Made by a program: the position numbers and the translations under genes | Origin: Paracoccus sp. M683 | GTDB lineage: Bacteria > Pseudomonadota > Alphaproteobacteria > Rhodobacterales > Rhodobacteraceae | Direction: 5' to 3' | Length of the DNA stretch: 64,000 nucleotides | NCBI RefSeq assembly: GCF_007096355.1 | Contig: NZ_VKDF01000004.1 | Span: forward strand, 558,357 to 622,356 | Part shown: piece after piece, positions 28,680-37,140 of the stretch | Numbering within the stretch: the first letter of the stretch is position 1 | How the letters are laid out: each line of letters begins with the position of its first letter | Notes under the pieces: model-generated | Seen by the model: only the letters and a program-made list of their open reading frames with translations | The model's database searches: none | Told to the model about the DNA's origin: nothing

Positions 28680-29453
28680 ATGGATCAGGCATCCGCCGTC
28701 GACATCCGCAAGGTCAACAAGTTCTACGGGCCGTTTCAGGCGCTGAAGAATATCGACCTGACCATTCCGCCGGGCAAGGTGACCTGCCTGATCGGGCCGT
28801 CCGGCTCGGGCAAGTCAACGCTGCTGCGCTGCATCAATTTCCTTGAGGAATATGACAGCGGAGAGATCCGCATCGACGGGCAGCTGATCGGCTATGACGC
28901 ACCGGGCAAGAAAAGCTCGGGCCGGAAACTGCGCGAGATGCGGCGCGGGATCGGCATGGTCTTTCAGCAGTTCAACCTGTGGCCGCATATGACCGCGCAG
29001 GAAAACGTGGCCGAAGGGCTGATCCGCGTGCGCGGGTTGCCCAAGGCCGACGCCTCGGCGCGGGCGGCCGATGCGCTGCGCAAAGTGGGCTTGGGTGACA
29101 AGATGGCCAACCACCCCGCGCGCCTGTCGGGCGGCCAGCAACAGCGTGTCGCCATCGCCCGCGCCATCGCGATGGAGCCCCGGCTGATGCTGTTTGACGA
29201 ACCCACCAGCGCGCTGGACCCGGAACTGGTGGGCGAGGTGCTGACCGTCATGAAAACACTGGCCGGCGAGGGCATGACCATGGTTGTCGTCACGCATGAG
29301 ATGGGCTTTGCCGCCCATGTCGCCGATCAGGTAGCCTTCATGGAGGCAGGCGAACTGGTCGCCGTCGACGCACCAGACAGGATCCTGCACCAGCCGCAGG
29401 ATTTGCGGATCCAGTCCTTCTTGCGCACCTATCACGAACGGAATGCGTTCTAG
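28680..29453 (+). CDS. Polar amino-acid ABC transporter ATP-binding protein (HisP/GlnQ-type)
   Basis: 257-aa ATPase. Walker A is GPSGSGKST, the Q-loop VFQQFNLWPHMT, the signature LSGGQQQRVAIARA, Walker B LMLFDEPTSALDPE and the switch His VVTHEMGFA. A small insertion (GYDAPGKKSSGRKLREMR) before the Q-loop is seen in several amino-acid ATPases. It ends the hut transporter operon. On the far side lies a decayed DUF2867 gene on the other strand. Confidence 0.94.
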   Translation: MDQASAVDIRKVNKFYGPFQALKNIDLTIPPGKVTCLIGPSGSGKSTLLRCINFLEEYDSGEIRIDGQLIGYDAPGKKSSGRKLREMRRGIGMVFQQFNLWPHMTAQENVAEGLIRVRGLPKADASARAADALRKVGLGDKMANHPARLSGGQQQRVAIARAIAMEPRLMLFDEPTSALDPELVGEVLTVMKTLAGEGMTMVVVTHEMGFAAHVADQVAFMEAGELVAVDAPDRILHQPQDLRIQSFLRTYHERNAF

Positions 29454-29571
29454 CCGCCTTGCCGGAAAAATCGGACATGTGCGGGTAAGCGCAAGCCTTC
29501 GGGCAGGCGCGACAGCGCGACGACCCGTCGCCGTTTGCAGCGCGGGCCTGCCGCCGGTGGCCCGCCGCCTT

Positions 29572-30039
29572 TTGCAGCCGTCGCCTGATCCGGCGCAGCA
29601 TTCGGTTGACGATCAACCTGTGGGCGGGACCGACCGGCACCATATAGGCCCGGCCGAACGCATTATGCGTCACGACGGATGAGGTGATCGTCACGCTGTT
29701 GCCCAGGGTAGAAATGCAGGTCATGACATCAAGATGCCGATCCCGTTCGGTAAGAACCAGGATGTCAGGTGCCACATGCTCGACAAGGAAGAAATCCAGG
29801 TGCTCTCCGACCTGGATCGAGCTTCGTGGCACAGCAGAAAAGCCGCCGATCTTCTTCACGCCAAAACAGGCCTATATCGCGTCCCTGACCCGAAAGGCCG
29901 GCCGCAAGATCGGCTGCGGCCCGGCCATGGCAAGAGTCCAACCCTCTAGCGGCGAGATGGCGACGGGCAGAAGAACCGAGCGCTAGTCATAATAGTCAAG
30001 CTGGTCGCGCGGTCTAAGAAGATGGATATTCGCACTCAT
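29572..30039 (-). pseudogene. DUF2867-family gene with two in-frame amber codons
   Basis: From ATG 30039, after AGGTAGGGAC, the frame reads MSANIHLLRPRDQLDYYD, then TAG (29983-29985), then RSVLLPVAISPLEGWTLAMA and on to RPAFRVRDAI, TAG again (29872-29874), then ACFGVKKIGG. It continues through LDFFLVEHVAPDILVLTERD, RHLDVMTC, SSVVTHNAFGRAY and VGPAHRLIVNRMLRR. All of this fits a DUF2867 protein in one frame, so only the two stops break it. No natural stop follows, and the frame stays open into the ABC ATPase gene, suggesting the 3' end is also altered. A short product from GTG 29859 would lack the first 60 residues. Confidence 0.75.
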
Positions 30040-30172
30040 AAAAGTCCCTACCTTTCATGAGTGACAGTGATCCAGGCTGTCTGGGCTGTGAATTTCCGGC
30101 AAGCCGGTGTCGGGCAATGGCCGCCTTGCGCCGCGACATGCGGCCTGCTGTCGCAGACATGGCGGGGCCGGA

Positions 30173-30208
30173 AAAAACGAAGCCCGCCCCGTCTGGGACG
30201 GGGCGGGC
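30173..30208 (-). terminator. Rho-independent terminator of the TonB-receptor gene
   Basis: A 12-bp GC stem (30182-30193 with 30197-30208, loop TGG on the plus strand) is followed on the minus strand by TTCGTTTTTT. It lies about 40 nt past the receptor stop. Confidence 0.88.
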
Positions 30209-30249
30209 CGAGAGGCCAGAGGGATCAGCACTGGCCAAAAGTCAGTTCA

Positions 30250-32232
30250 TCAGAAGTCCAGGTTCAGCCCGACGGTCACGGTGCGGCCCGGCGCATAAAC
30301 CGGATAGGTATCGCGGTCGAAGTTGCGGACATAGCTGGTGCGTTCATAATAGGTCTTGTCCAGCAAATTGTCGACGCCAAGACGCAGCACGACATTGTCA
30401 TAGCTTTGCGGCCGCCATTCGGCATAGGCATTGACGACGCCATAGCCGGGATGTTCGCCCAGATTGGCGTCGGTGATATAGTCGCCTTCCAGCCGGGTGG
30501 CCATTTCCAGCGTGGCGCCGACGCGCAGGTCGTATTGCGGGATGTCCTGATCGAAATAGATCGAGGCGACCTCGCCGATCGGCATGACATCACCACCCGT
30601 CGGCAGGGCCAGTTCGCCATCGGCCGTGACCTTGGCCTTGGTGAAGCTGGCGCCGATGCGGCCGCTGCCCCAGCTGTAATTGCCCTGAATGGTAAAGCCA
30701 CGGCTGCGGAACTCTTCCGCGTTGTCCAGCGCCGGGTAATAGGCATTGGCCAGATTGCTGAGCGTGGTGTCAAACAGTGTCAGGTTGCCGGTCCAGTTGT
30801 CCTGGGTGACGTTGACGCCCAGCTTGTAATTGCGCGCGGTCGCGGGTTTGAAATCCTCGGCCGTGGTCAGGCTGCTGTCGCGGGCATGCAGATAGCCGTA
30901 TTCGCCCACGTCATAGCCCATCCAGGTATGCGAGGCACCTGCGAACAGTTCATAGCCCGGTGCGACCTCGTAGGAAATCGTCGCATTGGCGCTGGCACCG
31001 GAATCGGTTTTGCGTTCGCCGTTCCAGTCGGTGAAGCGGTGGTGATCCAGCCGCATGCCGGTGGACAGGTCGATGCCATTGGCAAATTCGAACCGGCCCT
31101 GAACAAAGGCGCCGACCTGCGTGGTCTCGATGGTGTGGACGGGGAAATCGGTGTCACCGTAATTGTCGATGCGGTAATCGCTGTTGGCAAAGTCGACGCC
31201 TGCGGTGATCGTGCCGGGGCCGGCCTGGAACCGGTTTTTCAGCACGCCACCGACGGTCTGCGCCTCCATTTCCATATCGCCGCCAAAGCCGCCGACGATG
31301 AAGTTGGGGCGCCAGTATTCGTTGCGGCTGACATAGAACAGCGCCTCGGGATCCCACAGCGCGGTGGGCGTGACCTCGGTATATTTCAGCGTCAGCGTGT
31401 CGCGCGTCACCTTCAGCGGAAAGACCTCTTTGGTCAGGCTCTGGTCCATGTTCATCCGCGTCACGCGGTCGGCATCGTCCTTGTTGTGTTCATAGGACAC
31501 CTCGATGCGGTGGCCCTCGAATTCATAGCCGGCCTTGACCAGCGCGCCTTTGGTGGCCGGCTCGCTGCCCACGACCTCATAGCCCGAGCCGTTCTCGTAA
31601 TTGTCGCCCGTGGCGCTGTGCAGCATGACGAACCAGTCAAAGCCTTCGTACACGCCATAGCCGGCAACGCTGGCCGACAGGCCGCGCCCGTTCGATCCAT
31701 AGGACAGGCCAAGCCGGCCGCCCTGGGTTTTGCCATCGCGCAGCAGATCGCGCGCGCCCACGGTCTCATAGCGGACGGCACCTGCGCCTGCGGCAAAACC
31801 CGCATCGGCGGCGGCGGCACCGGCCTCGACCTCGACCCGCTTCAGGAAGGCGGGGTCAATGACGTTTGATCCGCTGTGATGCCAGTTATCCTTGAACTGC
31901 GGCACCCCGTCGATGGACACGGCAAGGCTGGACTGTTCCAGGCCAAACACGTGGATGCGCTTTGCCTGACCGCCGCCAGCCGACACGCTGATCGAGGAAT
32001 CGCGGGCGAACAGTTCCGACACGTTGGCGGGTTGCAGCAGCTCGATATCCTCTTCCGAGACGACGACGCCCCCGGTCGCCTCGACGTTTTCCTGCCCATC
32101 GGCAACCAGCGTGATCGCCGGCAGAACGATGGTTCCCGGGTTCTGCGAGATCGTCGTATCCTGGGCGTGAAGCGCGGTGCTGAGGGCCAGAAGCGAGACA
32201 CCGGCAAGGGTGGAAGAGGCGGAAATGCGCAT
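30250..32232 (-). CDS. TonB-dependent outer-membrane receptor (siderophore/heme type)
   Basis: 660-aa outer-membrane transporter. Signal peptide MRISASSTLAGVSLLALSTA ends at LHAQ. The plug domain includes VVVSEEDIELLQPANVSELF and the IHVFGLEQSSLAVSIDGVPQ segment; the beta-barrel ends with a C-terminal aromatic residue (TVTVGLNLDF), as needed for outer-membrane insertion. LLDKTYYERTSYVRN is a usual late barrel segment. ATG 32232 follows GAAGGTAAG. It is near a FecB/FecCD-type importer and a DUF2218 gene, so the ligand is probably a ferric siderophore; heme cannot be excluded. Confidence 0.92.
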   Translation of the reverse strand: MRISASSTLAGVSLLALSTALHAQDTTISQNPGTIVLPAITLVADGQENVEATGGVVVSEEDIELLQPANVSELFARDSSISVSAGGGQAKRIHVFGLEQSSLAVSIDGVPQFKDNWHHSGSNVIDPAFLKRVEVEAGAAAADAGFAAGAGAVRYETVGARDLLRDGKTQGGRLGLSYGSNGRGLSASVAGYGVYEGFDWFVMLHSATGDNYENGSGYEVVGSEPATKGALVKAGYEFEGHRIEVSYEHNKDDADRVTRMNMDQSLTKEVFPLKVTRDTLTLKYTEVTPTALWDPEALFYVSRNEYWRPNFIVGGFGGDMEMEAQTVGGVLKNRFQAGPGTITAGVDFANSDYRIDNYGDTDFPVHTIETTQVGAFVQGRFEFANGIDLSTGMRLDHHRFTDWNGERKTDSGASANATISYEVAPGYELFAGASHTWMGYDVGEYGYLHARDSSLTTAEDFKPATARNYKLGVNVTQDNWTGNLTLFDTTLSNLANAYYPALDNAEEFRSRGFTIQGNYSWGSGRIGASFTKAKVTADGELALPTGGDVMPIGEVASIYFDQDIPQYDLRVGATLEMATRLEGDYITDANLGEHPGYGVVNAYAEWRPQSYDNVVLRLGVDNLLDKTYYERTSYVRNFDRDTYPVYAPGRTVTVGLNLDF

Positions 32233-32287
32233 TGTCTTACCTTCGAAGTGATCAGTATTCCGCTGCATTGCCGCAGCGTTTTCGATT

Positions 32288-32308
32288 CTCAAGTAATTTA
32301 CTCAGGAT
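32288..32308 (-). promoter_or_regulatory. Candidate iron-regulatory motif upstream of the TonB receptor
   Basis: Read toward the receptor gene, the sequence is ATCCTGAGTAAATTACTTGAG, partly self-complementary at its ends. The ATCCTGAGT-N3-TTA core also occurs, in the same orientation toward its gene, upstream of the periplasmic iron-binding protein (32871). Sharing by two likely iron-uptake transcripts suggests a common iron regulator. The family (Irr, RirA, Fur) cannot be told by eye. Confidence 0.45.
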
Positions 32309-32550
32309 TTTTTGAGGGCCGGATGAACTGTGACTGATATGCGCCAGATCGGCTGTCTCTGGTGGTCAAGACAATTCCATCCGTTGCAATAAAATTATTC
32401 AAAAACATGTAAATATAATGAATTTCTTGAATGATTCGAGGAATGTTTGATCAGCGGCGCCGGCACAGTGTTCGTGTTTTCGATGTATTGTTGAGTTATT
32501 TAGTTGACTATCAGGCCGCCCTGGCACAGTCATGCGCGCGACGTCATGCC
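32309..32550. other. AT-rich intergenic region
   Basis: This is the rest of the 318-bp gap between the TonB-receptor start and the DUF2218 stop. It holds no convincing gene. Around 32388-32455 it is markedly AT-rich (AAAATTATTCAAAAACATG, then AATATAATGAATTTCTTG), unlike the surrounding DNA, and probably forms part of the receptor's regulated promoter region. Confidence 0.5.
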
Positions 32551-32862
32551 TTACGCCTGCGCTGCGGTTGCGGGCGCCCAGATCATGCTGGTTTCGGCCT
32601 CGCGGAAGGCAAAGCGTTTCAGATGGTCCTCGATGACCTGCTGCAACCGGTTGACGGCTTGGTCGTCGGCGCCAGTGACCACGACGTCAAGCGAGGCGTC
32701 CGTGGCGGAAAGCCGCGCGGTGCCCATCGCAAAGGTGATGTGGCCCTGATCGCCCTCGACCTCGGCCGGGATCTTGTGGGCGAAATGCTTGCACAGCTGG
32801 ACAAGGTATTTCTGTGCATTCGGGGTCTCGAAACGGCCGATACTTTCGAACTGGTCTTGCAT
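32551..32862 (-). CDS. DUF2218 domain protein
   Basis: 103-aa protein of the DUF2218 family. Recognisable are SIGRFETPNAQKYLVQLCKH, FAHKIPAEVEG, FAMGTARLSAT and the C-terminal EDHLKRFAFREAE. Members are often encoded beside iron-uptake genes; the molecular function is not established. It diverges from the periplasmic iron-binding protein across a 102-bp gap that carries a motif shared with the TonB-receptor promoter, consistent with iron control. Confidence 0.88.
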   Translation of the reverse strand: MQDQFESIGRFETPNAQKYLVQLCKHFAHKIPAEVEGDQGHITFAMGTARLSATDASLDVVVTGADDQAVNRLQQVIEDHLKRFAFREAETSMIWAPATAAQA

Positions 32863-32870
32863 CTGTCTTA

Positions 32871-32893
32871 ATCCTGAGTTTTTTAGTCGTCAG
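32871..32893 (+). promoter_or_regulatory. Second copy of the candidate iron-regulatory motif
   Basis: ATCCTGAGTTTTTTAGTCG, running on into TCAG, lies in the divergent gap between DUF2218 and the periplasmic binding protein. It shares ATCCTGAGT-N3-TTA with the motif before the TonB receptor. From this position it could serve both divergent genes. Confidence 0.4.
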
Positions 32894-32964
32894 AATCTGA
32901 TTGGCACCGCGACCCGTCGCCTGTCAACAACCGACCGGGATTGTTCTGAAAGAGGAAGCACAGG

Positions 32965-33864
32965 ATGAAGGCTATAATTTGCGCATTGGCCGTGATGTTG
33001 CCGGCTGCATTGCATGCCGAGACAGTGACGATCCAGACGGCGACCGGCGAGGTTGAGGCCGAGGCCCGGCCCGGCGCGACGGTGGCCCTGGATTTCGCGG
33101 CAATCGACACGCTGAGCGCGCTGGATGTGGCGCTGGCGGCACGCCCGGATTTCACGCCGCCGGCCTATCTGGCGGGCGCGCTGGACGGTCTGCCGACGGT
33201 GGGAACGCTGTTCGAGCCTGATTACGAAGCGCTTGCCGCCATGGCGCCGGATCTGATCATCGCCGGTGGGCGGTCGCAATCGCAGGTGCCGCAACTGTCG
33301 AAACTGGCGCCGACGCTGGACATGACGATCGACGGCGCGCAAATGATCCCCGATGCAAAGGCCCGGATCAGCGCCTATGGCGCGCTTTTCGACCGGGTCG
33401 AGCAGGCCGATGCCCTGAACGTCCAGCTTGACGACGCCATCGTCGCCGCCAGCGATGCGGCGCAGGGCAAGGGTGATGCGCTGATCCTGATGACCAATGG
33501 CGGCAAGATCGCGGCCTATGGCGCCAGTTCGCGTTTCGGCTGGCTGCATCAGGTGCTGGCCCTGCCAGAGGCCTATCCGGGGCTGGAGGTCGAAAGCCAT
33601 GGCGAGGCCGTGTCCTTCGAGTTCGTGGCCGAGGCCAATCCCGACTGGATCCTTGTCATCGACCGGGGCGCTGCGGTCGGGCAGGGCGGCGAGGCCGGTG
33701 CGGCGACGCTGGACAATCCGCTGATCGCGGGGACCACGGCCGGCCAGAAGGGACAGATCGTCTATCTGGACCCTGCGGCGATGTATCTGGCGGGGGGCGG
33801 CTACCAGGCGCTGATGCTGACGCTGGATCAGCTGGATCAGGCCTTCTCGGGCGCAAAAAGCTGA
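32965..33864 (+). CDS. Periplasmic iron-siderophore-binding protein (FecB/CeuE/YclQ type)
   Basis: 299-aa class III (helical-backbone) binding protein. The signal peptide is MKAIICALAVMLPAALHA, with mature ETVTIQTATG. LPTVGTLFEPDYEALAAMAP followed by DLIIAGGRSQSQ is the usual N-lobe pattern, and NPDWILVIDRGAAVGQG with VYLDPAAMYLAGGGYQ fits the CeuE/YclQ subgroup that binds catecholate-type ferric siderophores. GAGGAAG precedes ATG 32965. It is the first gene of a four-gene importer operon. Confidence 0.9.
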   Translation: MKAIICALAVMLPAALHAETVTIQTATGEVEAEARPGATVALDFAAIDTLSALDVALAARPDFTPPAYLAGALDGLPTVGTLFEPDYEALAAMAPDLIIAGGRSQSQVPQLSKLAPTLDMTIDGAQMIPDAKARISAYGALFDRVEQADALNVQLDDAIVAASDAAQGKGDALILMTNGGKIAAYGASSRFGWLHQVLALPEAYPGLEVESHGEAVSFEFVAEANPDWILVIDRGAAVGQGGEAGAATLDNPLIAGTTAGQKGQIVYLDPAAMYLAGGGYQALMLTLDQLDQAFSGAKS

Positions 33865-33865
33865 C

Positions 33866-34849
33866 ATGTTTCGCATAGCCACGGCGGTCGGCCTGATCGG
33901 GCTGATCGTCGCCAGCCTTGCAATCGGCGCGGCCGATCTTGGAACGAACGACAATGGTGCGGCCTTTCTGCTGATTGTCAGCCGCATCCCGCGCACCGCC
34001 GCCGCCCTTCTGGCGGGGGCCGGGCTGGCGCTGGCGGGTGCGGTGGTTCAGCTTGCGGTGCAGAACCGGCTGGTCGAGCCAAGCCTGACAGGCACGCCGG
34101 AATCGGCGATGGCGGGGTTGCTGGCGGTGACGCTGCTGGCACCGGGCGCCGCGCTGATGACCAAGATGATCGCGGCAACGATCGCGGCACTGATCGGCAC
34201 CGCGGGCTTCATGATCCTGGCCCGTCAGGTGCCCCGGCGCGACCCGATGCTGCTGCCGCTGGTCGGGTTGATCTATGCCGGCATTCTGGGTGCGGGCGTG
34301 ACCTGGTTCGCCTGGAACACGGATCTGATGCAATATCTGGGCACGTGGCAGGCGGGCGAGTTCTCGGGCGTGCTGCGCGGCAGGTATGAATTGCTGTGGC
34401 TGATTGCGGTGATGGTGGGGCTGCTGTTTCTGGGCGCGGACCGGATCACATTGCTGGGGCTGGGCGAGGACCGCGCCCGCAGTCTTGGGCTGAACCTGCG
34501 GCAGACGCTGCTGCTGGGGCTGGGAATTGTCGCCGCGACGGTCGCGGTGGTGGTGGTGACGGTCGGGATGCTGCCCTTTGTCGGGCTGGTGGTGCCCAAT
34601 ATCGTCTCGCGCTGGCGGGGCGACAATCTGCGCGCCAATCTGCCGGTGATCGCGCTGTCAGGGGCGATGGCGGTTCTGGCGTCGGACCTGATCGGCCGGG
34701 TGATCCGTTGGCCCTATGAGATCCCGGCCGGCACCATCTTTGCGGTGATCGGCGCGGGAATTTTCCTGTGGCTGCTTTACGCCAGACCACGGCTGGAAAA
34801 GCCTGCGAAAGCTGCCGCAGTCACGAATACGGCAGGTAGCCATGGCTAA
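33866..34849 (+). CDS. Iron-siderophore ABC transporter permease, FecCD family (first)
   Basis: 327-aa permease with about nine or ten transmembrane helices, similar to CeuB/YclN. Segments RIPRTAAALLAGAGLALAGA and VVQLAVQNRLVEPSLTG form the conserved N-terminal substrate path, and VTVGMLPFVGLVVPNIVSRW is the FecCD family coupling region. It begins 1 bp after the binding-protein stop. The next permease overlaps its 3' end by 8 nt. Confidence 0.92.
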   Translation: MFRIATAVGLIGLIVASLAIGAADLGTNDNGAAFLLIVSRIPRTAAALLAGAGLALAGAVVQLAVQNRLVEPSLTGTPESAMAGLLAVTLLAPGAALMTKMIAATIAALIGTAGFMILARQVPRRDPMLLPLVGLIYAGILGAGVTWFAWNTDLMQYLGTWQAGEFSGVLRGRYELLWLIAVMVGLLFLGADRITLLGLGEDRARSLGLNLRQTLLLGLGIVAATVAVVVVTVGMLPFVGLVVPNIVSRWRGDNLRANLPVIALSGAMAVLASDLIGRVIRWPYEIPAGTIFAVIGAGIFLWLLYARPRLEKPAKAAAVTNTAGSHG

Positions 34850-35786
34850 TCGCAGAGCGATCTGGTTGCTGCTGGCCCTGCTGCTGGCCTCTGCCCTGTA
34901 TCTGGCCTGGGGGCTGCGCCAGCCCTATGGCTTCATCCTGTCGCTGCGCGGCACGCGGCTGGCGGCGCTGGCGCTGGTCGGGGCCTCGGTCGGGGCGGCG
35001 ACGGTGGTGTTCCAGACCATCGTGGGCAACCGGCTGCTGACGCCCGGCATCGTCGGCGTCGACGCGATGTTCGTGCTGATCCAGACGACGCTGATCCTGA
35101 CGCTTGGCGGCATCGGCTATACCGCCCTGCCGGCCCTGCCGAAATTCCTGATCGAGGCCGGATGCCTGGCGGGCGCGGCGATGATCCTGTTCGGCGCAGT
35201 GCTGCGGGCCGGTGCGGCGGACATGACGCGGCTGGTGCTGACGGGGGTGATTCTGGGCATCCTGCTGCGCGGGCTGACCGGGTTCATGCAGCGAATCCTG
35301 GATCCGTCGGAATTTGCCATCGCCCAGGCCAGCAGCGTGGCCAGTTTCAACGCGATTGATCCGGTGCAACTGGCCATTGCCGCGCCGCTTTTCGCGGTGG
35401 CGCTGGTGTTCTGCCTGCGGTTGGCGCCGGTTCTGGACGTGGCGGCACTGGGCCGCACCCATGCGCGCGCGCTTGGCGTCGACCATGATCGCCTGGTACT
35501 GCTGGCGCTGGCGCTGGTCGCCTCGCTGGTCGCCATTTCGACCGCGCTGGCCGGGCCGATCACCTTTCTGGGCCTGCTGGCGGCCAGTCTTGGCGGTGCC
35601 ATGCTGCCCAACTGGCGCCACGCGCTGCTGATCCCGGTGGCGGCGCTGACAGGCGCGCTGATCCTTGTCGCGGGCCAGTTCGTGTTCGAGCGACTGTTGG
35701 GCCTGCAATCGACCCTGGCCGTCATTGTTGAATTTCTGGGCGGCCTTGTCTTTCTTGCTCTGGTTCTGAAAAGGCGGCCGATATGA
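34842..35786 (+). CDS. Iron-siderophore ABC transporter permease, FecCD family (second)
   Basis: 314-aa permease of CeuC/YclO type. The RGTRLAALALVGASVGAATV and VFQTIVGNRLLTPGIVG stretch is the counterpart of the sibling permease's loop, and AGPITFLGLLAASLGGAMLP holds the coupling helix. Hydrophobic throughout, with about nine helices. It overlaps both the sibling permease (8 nt) and the ATPase gene (ATGA). Confidence 0.92.
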   Translation: MANRRAIWLLLALLLASALYLAWGLRQPYGFILSLRGTRLAALALVGASVGAATVVFQTIVGNRLLTPGIVGVDAMFVLIQTTLILTLGGIGYTALPALPKFLIEAGCLAGAAMILFGAVLRAGAADMTRLVLTGVILGILLRGLTGFMQRILDPSEFAIAQASSVASFNAIDPVQLAIAAPLFAVALVFCLRLAPVLDVAALGRTHARALGVDHDRLVLLALALVASLVAISTALAGPITFLGLLAASLGGAMLPNWRHALLIPVAALTGALILVAGQFVFERLLGLQSTLAVIVEFLGGLVFLALVLKRRPI

Positions 35787-36544
35787 TCCGCATCACCGAT
35801 CTGCATCTGCATCGCGACGGCCAGCCGATCCTGCACGGAATCGACGCGAATATCCCGGCCACAGGGCTGACCGCTGTGATCGGGCCGAACGGGGCGGGAA
35901 AATCCAGCCTGCTGCATTGCCTTGCCGGGTTGACGGCGCCCGATCAGGGCGCGGTGCAGGTGGGCAATGCCGACATCGCCAAGGCCAGGCCCGCCGACCG
36001 GGCCCGCATGGTGGCGCTGCTGACCCAAAGCACGCCGGCCCTGCCGCGGCTGACCGTGGCCGAGCTGGTGGCCTTTGGCCGCTGGCCGCATCACCGGGGG
36101 CGTCCAACCCGTGCCGATCGCGAGATCGTGGCGCAGTCGATGGATGCCTTTGACCTGGCCGGGCTGGCGGGGCGGCGGGTGGATACGCTGTCGGGCGGCC
36201 AGCGTCAGCGCGCCTTTGTCGCCATGGCCCATGCCCAATCGACCCCCTGGATGCTGCTGGACGAGCCGCTTGCCGCGCTGGACCCGAAATATGCCCGCGA
36301 CATCATGGACCGCCTGCACGGCCTGTCGCGTCCCGGCCCGGACGCCCGTGGCATCATCGTCGTGCTGCACGATCTGGCCATGGCCGCGCGCTATGCCGAT
36401 TGGGTCATCAGCCTGAAGGACGGGCGCCTGGTCGGCAACGCGCCGCGCAGCGATGTGATGACCAGCGAAGGGCTGAGCGCGCTGTTCGAATCCGACATCA
36501 TCGTCGAGGATCTGCGCGGTCGCCCTGTCGTGGTGCTGGCCTAG
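35783..36544 (+). CDS. Iron-siderophore ABC transporter ATP-binding protein (FecE/CeuD type)
   Basis: 253-aa ATPase. Walker A GPNGAGKSS, signature TLSGGQRQRAFVAMA, Walker B WMLLDEPLAALD and the switch His VVLHDLAMAAR are all intact. It completes the uptake system with the binding protein and two permeases. Its stop shares CTAG (36541-36544) with the stop of the convergent carboxymuconolactone-decarboxylase-like gene. Confidence 0.94.
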   Translation: MIRITDLHLHRDGQPILHGIDANIPATGLTAVIGPNGAGKSSLLHCLAGLTAPDQGAVQVGNADIAKARPADRARMVALLTQSTPALPRLTVAELVAFGRWPHHRGRPTRADREIVAQSMDAFDLAGLAGRRVDTLSGGQRQRAFVAMAHAQSTPWMLLDEPLAALDPKYARDIMDRLHGLSRPGPDARGIIVVLHDLAMAARYADWVISLKDGRLVGNAPRSDVMTSEGLSALFESDIIVEDLRGRPVVVLA

Positions 36545-37098
36545 CTGCACCCGTGCTTTAATGGCTGCGCGGCAAGGCCTGCCGCGATATCGGCATCCAA
36601 CGGGGTCTCGGTGCTGTTCACGATGAAGCCCAGCACCGAATAGAAACCCACCGTTGCCATCAGATCGAACATCCCGCCGGCCCCAACCGCAGCCAGCAGT
36701 TCCGCCCGCGTCGAGGGCAGCAGCCGCGCCTGATCCATCAACTCGTCCACGGCGCGTGCAAGGATGCGGTCGTCGTCCTCGATGCCCTCCAGCGGGCCGG
36801 CAAGCGAGGCGATCCGCGCGTCATCCATCCCGACCGCCCGGCCGCGCGCGACGTGATGGCCCCATTCATAGGGCGCGCGCAGATTATGGCCGGTGCGCAG
36901 GATGACCACCTCGCTTTGCTGATCGCTGAGCGCGCGGTCAAGCACCACATGCTGCCGCAGCGGCGCCCAGGCCCGCAGCAGGGCAGGGTGATGGGCCATC
37001 ACGCGATAGACGTTCAGCCGGGTGGCAAAGCCGCCCGCCAGATCGGCCAGGTCTTCGGGCCAGTCCGCGTCGGTCAGGGGTTGGAATTTTTCAGCCAT
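36541..37098 (-). CDS. Carboxymuconolactone decarboxylase/AhpD-like protein
   Basis: 185-aa all-helical protein of the CMD family. The conserved block is VVILRTGHNLRAPYEWGHHV followed by ARGRAVGMDDARI. The peroxidase CxxC of AhpD is absent: the position reads EWGHH, as in the CMD subgroup without thiol chemistry, so no redox role is proposed. It is convergent with the iron ATPase (shared CTAG stops) and divergent from the aminotransferase gene, 42 bp away. Confidence 0.85.
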   Translation of the reverse strand: MAEKFQPLTDADWPEDLADLAGGFATRLNVYRVMAHHPALLRAWAPLRQHVVLDRALSDQQSEVVILRTGHNLRAPYEWGHHVARGRAVGMDDARIASLAGPLEGIEDDDRILARAVDELMDQARLLPSTRAELLAAVGAGGMFDLMATVGFYSVLGFIVNSTETPLDADIAAGLAAQPLKHGCS

Positions 37099-37140
37099 CG
37101 TCGCATCCTTTCGGCCCGAACCTATCAGTCAGAGCCAGCC

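Noticed and set aside
30250..37098. Siderophore biosynthesis cluster
   Set aside because: Only uptake genes are present; there is no NRPS, NIS synthetase or hydroxylase gene.
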